DNA from: Acidimicrobiaceae bacterium
GTDB lineage: Bacteria; Actinomycetota; Acidimicrobiia; Acidimicrobiales; Ilumatobacteraceae
DNA: 9,882 bases
Direction of reading: 5' to 3'
Assembly (NCBI GenBank): GCA_003455715.1
Contig: DMQJ01000182.1
Span: forward strand, 1,381 to 11,262
Position 1 is the first letter of the stretch. Every line of letters starts with the position of its first letter. The notes below the pieces were generated by a model that had not been told where the DNA came from, did not search any database, and saw nothing but the letters and a program-made list of their open reading frames with translations. The position numbers were made by a program, and so were the translations under genes. Shown here piece after piece: positions 1 through 5,617 of this stretch.

Positions 1-480
1 GTCGGCGTGGCTGATGAAGTGCTTGGTGCCGTTGATGACGTAGTCGTCGCCGTCGCGCACGGCGCTGCACTTCATGCCGCGCACGTCGCTGCCCGCGTCG
101 GGCTCACTCATGGCCATGCAGTCCACGCGCTCGCCGCGAATGGTGGGCAGCAGGTATTCCTCCACCTGCTGGCCTTGGCAGGCGCGCAGGATGTTGGAGG
201 GCCGGGCCACGATGTAGTGCAAGGCATAGCTGGTGGCGCCGAACTCGCGGTCGACGAGGGTGGTGCCGAAGCTGTCGAGGCCCCCGCCGCCCAATTCCGC
301 GGGCATGTTGGCGGCGTAGAGGCCGGCGTCGATGCTGCGGCGCTTGATCTGCTCCACCAGGTCGGGCGGTACGTTGCCGAGCTTCTCCACGGTCTCCTCG
401 TGCGGCATCAACTCCTTCTCGGTGAAGGAGCGCACGGTGTCGACGATCATCTGCTGCTCGTCAGTGAGCTGGAACTGCAT
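1..480 (-). CDS. acyl-CoA dehydrogenase, N-terminal part (runs off left edge)
   Basis: The minus strand reads 160 codons from the ATG at 480 to the window edge, so only the N-terminal portion is present; the family is usually about 380-400 residues. Seen: an N-terminal helical domain beginning MQFQLTDEQQMIVDTVRSF, then the diagnostic flavin-binding segment MSEPDAGSDV (residues 124-133), then GTKHFIS (151-157) leading into the middle beta domain. The catalytic Glu of this family lies further on and is outside the window. The start is supported by a good Shine-Dalgarno AGGAGA at 491-486, five bases before ATG. It lies 21 bases behind the thioesterase-like gene, so the two are probably co-transcribed. 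The family oxidises acyl-CoA at C2-C3 using FAD. In this carnitine setting a substrate such as gamma-butyrobetainyl-CoA or a related CoA ester is an inference, and an ordinary fatty or amino-acid acyl-CoA is equally possible. Confidence 0.93.
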   Translation of the reverse strand, partial: MQFQLTDEQQMIVDTVRSFTEKELMPHEETVEKLGNVPPDLVEQIKRRSIDAGLYAANMPAELGGGGLDSFGTTLVDREFGATSYALHYIVARPSNILRACQGQQVEEYLLPTIRGERVDCMAMSEPDAGSDVRGMKCSAVRDGDDYVINGTKHFISHAD

Positions 481-501
481 CGGGGTCTCCTGGGTATGCG
501 G

Positions 502-1557
502 TCAGTGTTTGGGGGCGGGGAGGCGCATGACGCTGCCCACCTGTGGGGGAGTGGGGAGGTGGGCGTGGGCAGCGGCGATAGCTGCCAGCGCGGCCGCGAC
601 GTTGGGCAGGATCGGGCACGAACGACCGGCGTTCATGTCGACATGCACGAGCATCTGCTCGGCCGTGCACAGCAGGCCGCCGTCGACCCCGTGATACATG
701 CCGTGGAAGAGATGCACGCGCTTGGCGTCGACGCCGAGGATCTGCGTGGTGAACTCAATGGGTTCGTGCACGGCGACCTCGCGCACGTAGTGGATATGCG
801 TCTCGACTGTGTAGAAGCTGTGCCCGGCTGCTCGGTATGCCTCGTCGTCGCCGATGTAGCGGAACAACGCGTCGCTGGCCCAGCCGGCGGCGGTGAGGTA
901 CGCCGACTCGGTCATGTGGCCGTTGTAGTCGACCCACTCTGGCTCCACGGGGGTGCGGTAGAGCCGCAGGGGGGCCTCCGGAACATCGCCGGGCTGCCAG
1001 GGTGACGGTGCGCCCGCTGCGAAGCGAACCGCTTCGTGGTGGGCGATTGCTGCGCCCGCGCCTTTGCCGCTCGGGCGGAGCGCGCGCATCACGGCGATGA
1101 GCGTGTCGGGATCGCCGTCGGTGAGCGCCACCAGACCGTCGCCGAGTTGCCACCGTTCGTGCGCAGGGTGCGACGCCGGCCGAGGCGCCATGCCGATGCT
1201 GGTGTAGAAGTCGGTGAGTGCGTCGGCGAGGGAACCACCCACTACCACTCCGGGCACGAGGTGGATCGGTTCGCAACCCACCACGGAATCGTCGGTGGCC
1301 ACCAAGCCCGAGGTGGGCGCAGCCGTGGTGCCGTCGACGCAGTGGATCAGCGTGCAGACATCGGGTGCCGAGCCGACCACGAGTCGCTCGAGTGAGGCCC
1401 CAGGAAACAGGCCGAGCCGATCGGCCTCCGGCCACAGGTGATGCACAGCGTCGGCCACTGTGGGATTATCCACGACGACATCGAACCCAGCTGCCAAGTA
1501 GCGAGTCGCCCACTGGGCCGCCCGACCGCTCGTTCCCCTCACTACCACCGTTGCCAT
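502..1557 (-). CDS. degenerate carnitine dehydrogenase-like domain fused to a 4HBT hot-dog thioesterase
   Basis: 351 residues. Residues 200-335 are a hot-dog (4HBT-type) thioesterase with the motif EWVDYNGHM (207-215; D210, H214) and match the C-terminal domain of the carnitine dehydrogenase at 2217-3707 along the whole length. Residues 1-180 look like a reduced copy of the dehydrogenase part of the same protein. The Rossmann start reads VVVRGTSGRA where the other protein has GLLGGGVIGG. The TSGL block (82-85) is kept. The GHPFNP active-site block is GCEPIH (94-99), so the catalytic His is replaced, and the downstream Glu is not seen. About 95 residues of the helical C-terminal dehydrogenase domain are missing before the conserved segment DTLIAVMRALRPSGKGAG (151-168). 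Inference: no dehydrogenase activity, with a functional acyl-CoA (betainyl-CoA-like) thioesterase retained. It is divergent from the tetR gene and followed 21 bases later by the acyl-CoA dehydrogenase. The ATG at 1557 has no clear Shine-Dalgarno sequence. Confidence 0.85.
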   Translation of the reverse strand: MATVVVRGTSGRAAQWATRYLAAGFDVVVDNPTVADAVHHLWPEADRLGLFPGASLERLVVGSAPDVCTLIHCVDGTTAAPTSGLVATDDSVVGCEPIHLVPGVVVGGSLADALTDFYTSIGMAPRPASHPAHERWQLGDGLVALTDGDPDTLIAVMRALRPSGKGAGAAIAHHEAVRFAAGAPSPWQPGDVPEAPLRLYRTPVEPEWVDYNGHMTESAYLTAAGWASDALFRYIGDDEAYRAAGHSFYTVETHIHYVREVAVHEPIEFTTQILGVDAKRVHLFHGMYHGVDGGLLCTAEQMLVHVDMNAGRSCPILPNVAAALAAIAAAHAHLPTPPQVGSVMRLPAPKH

Positions 1558-1597
1558 CGTTGGCTAAATCTACATTCAGGATTGGAAACCCTCACGC
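1558..1597. promoter_or_regulatory. 40-base divergent intergenic region with overlapping -10-like boxes
   Basis: This short AT-richer gap separates the start codons of the divergent thioesterase-like gene and the tetR gene. On the plus strand TACATT (1571-1576) fits an actinobacterial TAnnnT -10 box. A TTGCCA (1551-1556) upstream resembles a -35 box, but its 14-base spacer is short. On the minus strand TAGATT (1572-1567) overlaps the first box, which would put the two transcription starts very close together. AGGATTGGA (1578-1586) is a weak ribosome-binding candidate for tetR. No convincing dyad operator was found inside the gap. The assignment rests on position and weak hexamer matches only. 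Confidence 0.3.
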
Positions 1598-2209
1598 ATG
1601 CCTCGTCCTCGCCTCGATCATGTTCGCAAGGCGCAGATCCTTGCGGCTGCTGCGTCGGTGATGAGCGAGCGCGGTTACGCCAACACGCGGGTGGCCGACA
1701 TCGCCCGCGTGGCAGGGACGAGTCCTGCAGCAATCCTCTATTGGTTCGAGGGGAAGGACGGGTTGCTGGCCGAGGCGCTGCGGTTGCGAGAAGCCGAGTT
1801 CCACGATCAGTACACGGTGCACGCAGAGCGTCAGACAACGGCGTCGGCGAAGTTGCGTTTGGTGGTGGAAGCGATGCTGTCGCACTACGACTGGGGTCTC
1901 TGGATGGAGCTCTCTGTGCGGGCCCTGCGCGACACGGCGGCTGCCGCCGAGCGTGAACGACTCGATCGGCGCTGGCGAGCCATGTTGCGCGGCATCATTC
2001 GGGAGGGCCAGGCCTCGGGCGAGTTCATCGAAGGCGACGCCGACGATGTCATGCTGGTCCTCGCAGGTCTGCTCGACGGTTGGGCGCCCCTCCTCGCGGT
2101 GAAGGCGAAAGGCATCACTCGCGAGCGCGTGGAGCGGCTGTGGCTCGCTGAGGCGTCGTGCCTCCTCGGCCCCGGTTTCGACGCCCGACCGCTGGAGCCC
2201 TCCCGCTAA
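1598..2209 (+). CDS. TetR-family transcriptional regulator
   Basis: 203 residues, the usual TetR size. The N-terminal helix-turn-helix is clear: residues 12-20 form helix 1, and TRVADIARVAGTSPAAILYWF (30-50) with EGKDGLL (51-57) matches the family pattern of T..IA..AG.S...LY..F..K..L. The ligand-binding half (about 80-195) is helical and of the general BetI/TetR_C_6 type, with an aromatic-rich stretch SHYDWGLWMEL (95-105) that could line a ligand pocket. Start: ATG at 1598 gives the normal short basic N-terminus (MPRPRLDHVRK). It is divergent from the thioesterase-like gene and convergent with the carnitine dehydrogenase, whose stop lies 7 bases away. Local control of the carnitine genes, with carnitine, a betaine or a CoA ester as effector, is inferred from position only. 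Confidence 0.93.
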   Translation: MPRPRLDHVRKAQILAAAASVMSERGYANTRVADIARVAGTSPAAILYWFEGKDGLLAEALRLREAEFHDQYTVHAERQTTASAKLRLVVEAMLSHYDWGLWMELSVRALRDTAAAAERERLDRRWRAMLRGIIREGQASGEFIEGDADDVMLVLAGLLDGWAPLLAVKAKGITRERVERLWLAEASCLLGPGFDARPLEPSR

Positions 2210-2216
2210 CGCAGGT

Positions 2217-3707
2217 TCACGACCGCTGTTGGCCCACGGCGCGGCCAGCGTTGCCGGGCGTGGGCAGGGCGCCGTGGTGGTGGGCGATGGCCGCAATTGC
2301 GGCCTGCATCTCAGGCGCTGCGGGGCAGGCCTTGTCGAGCCGAGTGTCGACGTGGAGCAGCATGTGCTCGGCCGTGGCGAGCAGCGCGTCGTCGTGAGCG
2401 CGGTGCATCGCGGTGAATACCCGCACCCGCTTGTCGTCGCTCGACAGCACCTGCACCGTTGCATACAGGCGGTCGCCCTGGCGGGCCTGGCCGACGAAGT
2501 TGAGATGACTCTCCACCGTGAACCAACTGTGGCCGCCCGCGAGGTAGGCGTCGTCGAGCCCGATGTGCCGCAGGAACGCGTCGACGGTTTCGCTCGACAG
2601 CTGGAAGTACCGGCTGTCGTTCATGTGGCCGTTGTAGTCGACCCACTCCGCCGGCACGGCAACCTCGTGCAACCGCAACGGCTGCGTGGGGTCGACCTGG
2701 CGCGACGAAACGGACGCCTGCTCGGTGAGGCGTTGCTCGTACCGGTCGAGCACCAGCCCGGCCCCATTGCCCACCGAACGCAAACCGTGGAACACCGCCA
2801 CCAAGCTGTCGTCGCGCTGGCGCTCGAGTTCGCGGATACCGCGCCCGGCGGCCTGCACGTCGCTCTGAGCGACGAGCGTGTCGAGCAGTTCGTCGGTGAG
2901 TTCGGGTACGTCGGTGAGTTTCGACCAGGGCCATTTGAGGCTTGGGCCGAACTGGGCCATGAAGTGGCGCATGCCGGCCTCGCCGCCAGCGATGCGATAG
3001 GTGAGGAACGTGCCCATGAAGCTCCACCGCAGACCCGGGCCGAAGCGGACGCAGTCGTCGATCTCGGACGCTGTGGCGACACCGTCGTTGATCATCCACA
3101 GTGCCTCTCGCCACAGCGCTTCCATGAGGCGATCGGCGACGAAGCCGTCGATCTCGGTGGACAGTTGAACGGGCTGCATGCCGAGTTGGTCGTACACCTC
3201 GGCGGCACGTGTACGGGCGGCGGCGGATGTGCGCTCGCCGCCGACCACCTCGACGAGTGGCATGAGGTAGACGGGGTTGAACGGGTGGCCCACTACGAGC
3301 CGCTCGGGGTGCGTCATCACATGCTGCATCTCGGTGGGGAGCAAGCCGGAGGTGCTGGAACCGAACACCACGTCGGGGCCAGCAACGGCGCTGGCACGCT
3401 GCAGCAACTGCTGCTTCAACTCCATCCGCTCGGGTGCGCTCTCCTGCACGAAGTCGACCCCGGTGGCCGCTGCCTCCGGCGAGTCAACGAACGTGAGCGT
3501 GCCTTCAGCGGGGAGGGGGGCGCTGACCAGTTTGAGGAGCGCCCTGCGGGCGTTGTCGAGCACCTCGCCGACCTTGCGTGGCGCCTCCGGGTCGGGGTCG
3601 AACAGCTGCACATCGACGCCGTTGAGCAGAAAGCGGGCGGCCCAACCGCCACCGATGACGCCGCCGCCGAGCAGGCCGACTCGATCGAGACCGGGAATGG
3701 GACTCAT
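2217..3707 (-). CDS. lcdH: L-carnitine dehydrogenase fused to betainyl-CoA thioesterase domain
   Basis: 496 residues, matching the long two-domain carnitine dehydrogenases known from rhizobia; the single-domain pseudomonad CdhA is about 320. Residues 1-180 are a 3-hydroxyacyl-CoA-dehydrogenase-type NAD domain with the dinucleotide motif GLLGGGVIGGGWA (11-23; G14-x-G16-xx-G19) and D37 at the end of strand 2. The family also supplies SSTSG (117-121), the catalytic block GHPFNP (140-145, H141) and E153. Residues 185-325 are the helical dimerisation domain. Residues 345-485 are a 4HBT thioesterase with EWVDYNGHM (354-362; D357, H361). The dehydrogenase oxidises L-carnitine to 3-dehydrocarnitine with NAD+. 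The thioesterase domain would release glycine betaine from betainyl-CoA made by the preceding gene. Its ATG follows the cdhC stop with one base between (TGA-C-ATG), which suggests translational coupling; its own Shine-Dalgarno is weak. Confidence 0.93.
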   Translation of the reverse strand: MSPIPGLDRVGLLGGGVIGGGWAARFLLNGVDVQLFDPDPEAPRKVGEVLDNARRALLKLVSAPLPAEGTLTFVDSPEAAATGVDFVQESAPERMELKQQLLQRASAVAGPDVVFGSSTSGLLPTEMQHVMTHPERLVVGHPFNPVYLMPLVEVVGGERTSAAARTRAAEVYDQLGMQPVQLSTEIDGFVADRLMEALWREALWMINDGVATASEIDDCVRFGPGLRWSFMGTFLTYRIAGGEAGMRHFMAQFGPSLKWPWSKLTDVPELTDELLDTLVAQSDVQAAGRGIRELERQRDDSLVAVFHGLRSVGNGAGLVLDRYEQRLTEQASVSSRQVDPTQPLRLHEVAVPAEWVDYNGHMNDSRYFQLSSETVDAFLRHIGLDDAYLAGGHSWFTVESHLNFVGQARQGDRLYATVQVLSSDDKRVRVFTAMHRAHDDALLATAEHMLLHVDTRLDKACPAAPEMQAAIAAIAHHHGALPTPGNAGRAVGQQRS

Positions 3708-3708
3708 G

Positions 3709-4602
3709 TCAGCGCTTCACCAGCTTGAGCTTGTCGCGCACGGCCTGCGGGCTCATGACGCGTACGTTCATGCCCTCGAGGATGGTGCGAGCCTTCTCGA
3801 CGAGTCGTGCGTTGGTGGCGAGTTCGCCAGGCCCGGCGTAGAGGTTGTCTTCGAGGCCGACGCGAACGTTGCCGCCAGCCAGAGCGCTCATGGCGACGAA
3901 GGGAAGTTGCATGCGAGCGATGGAGAACGCCGAGAACACGCAGTCGCGGGGGAGGTTGTTGACCAGCGCCATGAAGGTGTTGGGGTCGTCGGGTGCGCCG
4001 TACGCGATGCCCATGCACAGCTGGATCATCACCGGGTCGTCGAGCAGGCCCTCGGCGATCATCTCCTTCACCTGCACGAGGTGACCCGTGTCGAACACTT
4101 CCAACTCGGGGCGCACCCCGAGCTCTTGCACCTGCTTGGCCATCGCCTTCAGCACGCCGGGGGTGTTGACCATGATGTAGTCGCCGCCGCTGGCGAAGTT
4201 CATGGTGCCGCAGTCGAGCGTGCAGATCTCCGGGAGGATGCGGCGAACGTGGTCGAGGCGCTCGGTAGCGCCTGCCATGTCGGTGCCATCGGGGTTCGGT
4301 GGCAGCACGTCCTCGTCGCCGCCCAGCACCAGGTCGCCGCCCATGCCCGCTGTGAGGTTGACGACGACGTCGACGTCGGCATCGCGCACACGCTCGACCA
4401 CCTCGGCGTAGTACTCGGTGTTGCGGCTGCCCTTGCCCGTTTCAGGGTCGCGCACGTGAATGTGCACGACGGCGGCTCCGGCCCGCGCCGCGTCGATGGC
4501 GCTCTCAGCGATCTGCTGCGGCGTGACCGGCACGTGCGGGCTCTTGTGCGTGGAGTCGCCGGAGCCGGTGACCGCACAGGTGATGAAGACATCCCAGTTC
4601 AT
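3709..4602 (-). CDS. cdhC: dehydrocarnitine-cleaving enzyme (BKACE/DUF849 family)
   Basis: 297 residues, typical for the beta-keto acid cleavage enzymes. The family's metal site is visible: VVHIHVRD (45-52) supplies H47 and H49, and VGLEDN (248-253) supplies E251, matching the two His and one Glu that bind Zn2+ in the lysine-fermentation enzyme Kce. NLTAGMGG (82-89) and LDCGTMNF (129-136) are further family segments. With carnitine dehydrogenase one base downstream, the best assignment is CdhC, which condenses 3-dehydrocarnitine with acetyl-CoA to give acetoacetate and betainyl-CoA. ATG at 4602 is chosen because MNWDVFITCAVTGSGDS is the usual family N-terminus. The frame stays open to 5385, but that stretch is antisense to the SDR gene. 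A GGGGG tract lies about 11-15 bases upstream of the ATG. Another beta-keto acid substrate cannot be excluded from sequence alone. Confidence 0.92.
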   Translation of the reverse strand: MNWDVFITCAVTGSGDSTHKSPHVPVTPQQIAESAIDAARAGAAVVHIHVRDPETGKGSRNTEYYAEVVERVRDADVDVVVNLTAGMGGDLVLGGDEDVLPPNPDGTDMAGATERLDHVRRILPEICTLDCGTMNFASGGDYIMVNTPGVLKAMAKQVQELGVRPELEVFDTGHLVQVKEMIAEGLLDDPVMIQLCMGIAYGAPDDPNTFMALVNNLPRDCVFSAFSIARMQLPFVAMSALAGGNVRVGLEDNLYAGPGELATNARLVEKARTILEGMNVRVMSPQAVRDKLKLVKR

Positions 4603-4632
4603 GAGCTGACGAACCCCCAAGGTCGAAGTGGC

Positions 4633-4649
4633 GCCGTTTCCTGAACGGC
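4633..4649. promoter_or_regulatory. perfect 17-base palindrome, candidate operator
   Basis: GCCGTT-TCCTG-AACGGC is a perfect inverted repeat with 6-base arms (4633-4638 and 4644-4649), in the 133-base region between divergent cdhC and the SDR gene. A third copy of the half-site GCCGTT lies at 4665-4670. The symmetry and size suit a dimeric repressor such as TetR. If the cdhC promoter proposed at 4659-4686 is right, the palindrome sits just downstream of the transcription start, where binding would block transcription. The link to the nearby TetR is inferred. Confidence 0.45.
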
Positions 4650-4658
4650 AGGTCAAGG

Positions 4659-4686
4659 AGCGTAGCCGTTGCACGAGAGCTCGCAA
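4659..4686 (-). promoter_or_regulatory. candidate promoter for cdhC-lcdH
   Basis: On the minus strand TTGCGA (4686-4681) and TACGCT (4664-4659) are 16 bases apart, giving a plausible -35/-10 pair: four of six bases match TTGACA, and the -10 fits TAnnnT. It would start transcription about 50 bases before the cdhC ATG, immediately ahead of the 17-base palindrome. GC-rich promoters are hard to call by eye, so this is a tentative assignment. Confidence 0.25.
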
Positions 4687-4735
4687 GGGTGTGCACGCAG
4701 TGCCGCGGTACGGTGAGGCCAAGGGGGTGCTGTCG

Positions 4736-5485
4736 ATGAGCGACGAGTTGAATGGGCTGCGGGCGCTGGTCACCGGAGGTGGCGCGGGAATCGGTGAGGG
4801 CATCGCGGCGGCACTGAGGGCTGCCGGAGCCAGGGTGTTGGTGGCGGATCTCGATCCCGCCACCCAGCCCGACGTGTGCGCCGACGTGTCTACCGACGGC
4901 GGTGCACAGCGCACCTTCGAGGAGGTGAGGGATCGCCTTGGTGGGCTCGACATCCTGGTCAACAACGTGGGTGTTGCCGGGCCCACCGCCAGCGTCAACA
5001 CCATGGACGCTGCAGCGTTCGACGAGTGCGTGCGCATCAACCTTGGCAGCGCGTTTCGCTGCACGAGCCTGGCGGTACCGCTGCTCCGTGAGGGCCGTGG
5101 ATCGATCGTCAACATCTCCTCCACGGCGGGCATCTTCGGGTACCCGCTGAGGTCGCCGTATGCCGCTGCGAAGTGGGGGGTCATTGGGCTCACCAAGACG
5201 TGGGCCATGGAGTTGGGCGAGGCCGGCATCCGCGTCAACGCCATCTGCCCGGGTTCGGTGGGCGGCCCACGGATGGACGGGGTGATCGAACGTGAGGCCG
5301 CGCATCGCGGCGTGGAGCCCACGGCGGTGCGCACCGCGTACGAGCGCCAGGTGTCGATGCGTACCTTCGTCGACCGCTCCGACATCGCTGCCGCAGTGGT
5401 GTGGTTGGCCTCGCCGGCCGCTCGCTTCGTCAGCGGTCAGGTGCTGTCGGTCGACGGTCACACCGAGACCTTGGCGACGCTCTGA
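4736..5485 (+). CDS. SDR-family NAD(P)-dependent oxidoreductase
   Basis: 249 residues, a classical short-chain dehydrogenase. Seen: cofactor motif TGGGAGIG (13-20); D38 at the end of strand 2, which favours NAD(H) over NADP(H); NNVG (76-79) in place of the usual NNAG; and a complete catalytic tetrad N102, S129, Y142, K146 (YAAAK, 142-146). The C-terminus GQVLSVDGHTETLATL is the normal family ending. The ATG at 4736 is chosen because MSDELNGLRALVTGGGAGIG is the usual N-terminus and AAGGGGGTG (4721-4729) is a good ribosome-binding site; an in-frame ATG at 4628 would add an unlikely 36-residue extension across the divergent promoter region. It is divergent from cdhC and 132 bases upstream of the importer genes. 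Possible roles, both inferred, are reduction of the acetoacetate released by CdhC or oxidation of another carnitine-like alcohol such as D-carnitine. Substrate is not predictable from the sequence. Confidence 0.93.
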   Translation: MSDELNGLRALVTGGGAGIGEGIAAALRAAGARVLVADLDPATQPDVCADVSTDGGAQRTFEEVRDRLGGLDILVNNVGVAGPTASVNTMDAAAFDECVRINLGSAFRCTSLAVPLLREGRGSIVNISSTAGIFGYPLRSPYAAAKWGVIGLTKTWAMELGEAGIRVNAICPGSVGGPRMDGVIEREAAHRGVEPTAVRTAYERQVSMRTFVDRSDIAAAVVWLASPAARFVSGQVLSVDGHTETLATL

Positions 5486-5488
5486 GCG

Positions 5489-5514
5489 CTCCCCGGTCGG
5501 GTCGAACTCGGGAG
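5489..5514 (+). terminator. weak GC-rich hairpin after the SDR gene
   Basis: CTCCC-C-G (5489-5495) can pair with CGGGAG (5509-5514) with one bulged C, four bases after the SDR stop, followed by TGTGTT without a true U tract. It may end or attenuate SDR transcription before the importer operon. The stem is short and the loop long, so confidence is low. Confidence 0.2.
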
Positions 5515-5536
5515 TGTGTTCACCCGCACGTCATCT

Positions 5537-5570
5537 GATGTACGTTCTACGGCAACCGTACGGATTCATC
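5537..5570 (+). promoter_or_regulatory. nested inverted repeats upstream of the importer genes
   Basis: The 132 bases between the SDR stop and the importer start contain a perfect 13-base dyad TACGG-CAA-CCGTA (5548-5560). Around it are further symmetric elements: GTACG (5540-5544) against CGTAC (5557-5561), and an outer GATG (5537-5540) against CATC (5567-5570). TACGTT (5541-5546) fits a TAnnnT -10 box and would be overlapped by the dyad. This looks like an operator-promoter region for the transport operon, with the regulator unknown. It is not an obvious copy of the palindrome at 4633-4649, although both contain ACGGC/GCCGT half-elements. Confidence 0.4.
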
Positions 5571-5603
5571 GGTCGGATTCGATGCTCACGACGGTTCCAC
5601 TAC

Positions 5604-5611
5604 AAGGGGAG
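5604..5611 (+). promoter_or_regulatory. strong ribosome-binding site that fixes the lipoprotein start
   Basis: AAGGGGAG ends six bases before ATG at 5618. It decides between this start and an in-frame ATG at 5516, which lacks such a site and would put 34 residues in front of a perfect lipoprotein signal peptide. Confidence 0.75.
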
Positions 5612-5617
5612 AAACCA

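Noticed and set aside
7..1005. Long plus-strand open frame of 332 codons across the left edge
   Set aside because: It is antisense to two well-recognised genes, and its product is low-complexity Val/Ala/His/Gly-rich, as expected from the complementary strand of GC-biased codons.
1020..1036. Inverted repeat CGAAGCG-AAC-CGCTTCG
   Set aside because: It is a 7-base stem inside the coding region of the thioesterase-like gene, at a size expected by chance in GC-rich DNA, with no positional significance.
502..1557. Calling the shortened dehydrogenase-thioesterase a pseudogene
   Set aside because: The reading frame is uninterrupted, the thioesterase motif is intact and conserved segments remain in order, so a functional protein is more likely.
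2229..3728. Plus-strand open frame of 499 codons
   Set aside because: It mirrors the carnitine dehydrogenase gene on the opposite strand and has no recognisable domain.
4603..5385. N-terminal extension of cdhC by about 260 codons
   Set aside because: The extension is antisense to the SDR gene and would precede an N-terminus that already matches the family start; the ATG at 4602 is preferred.
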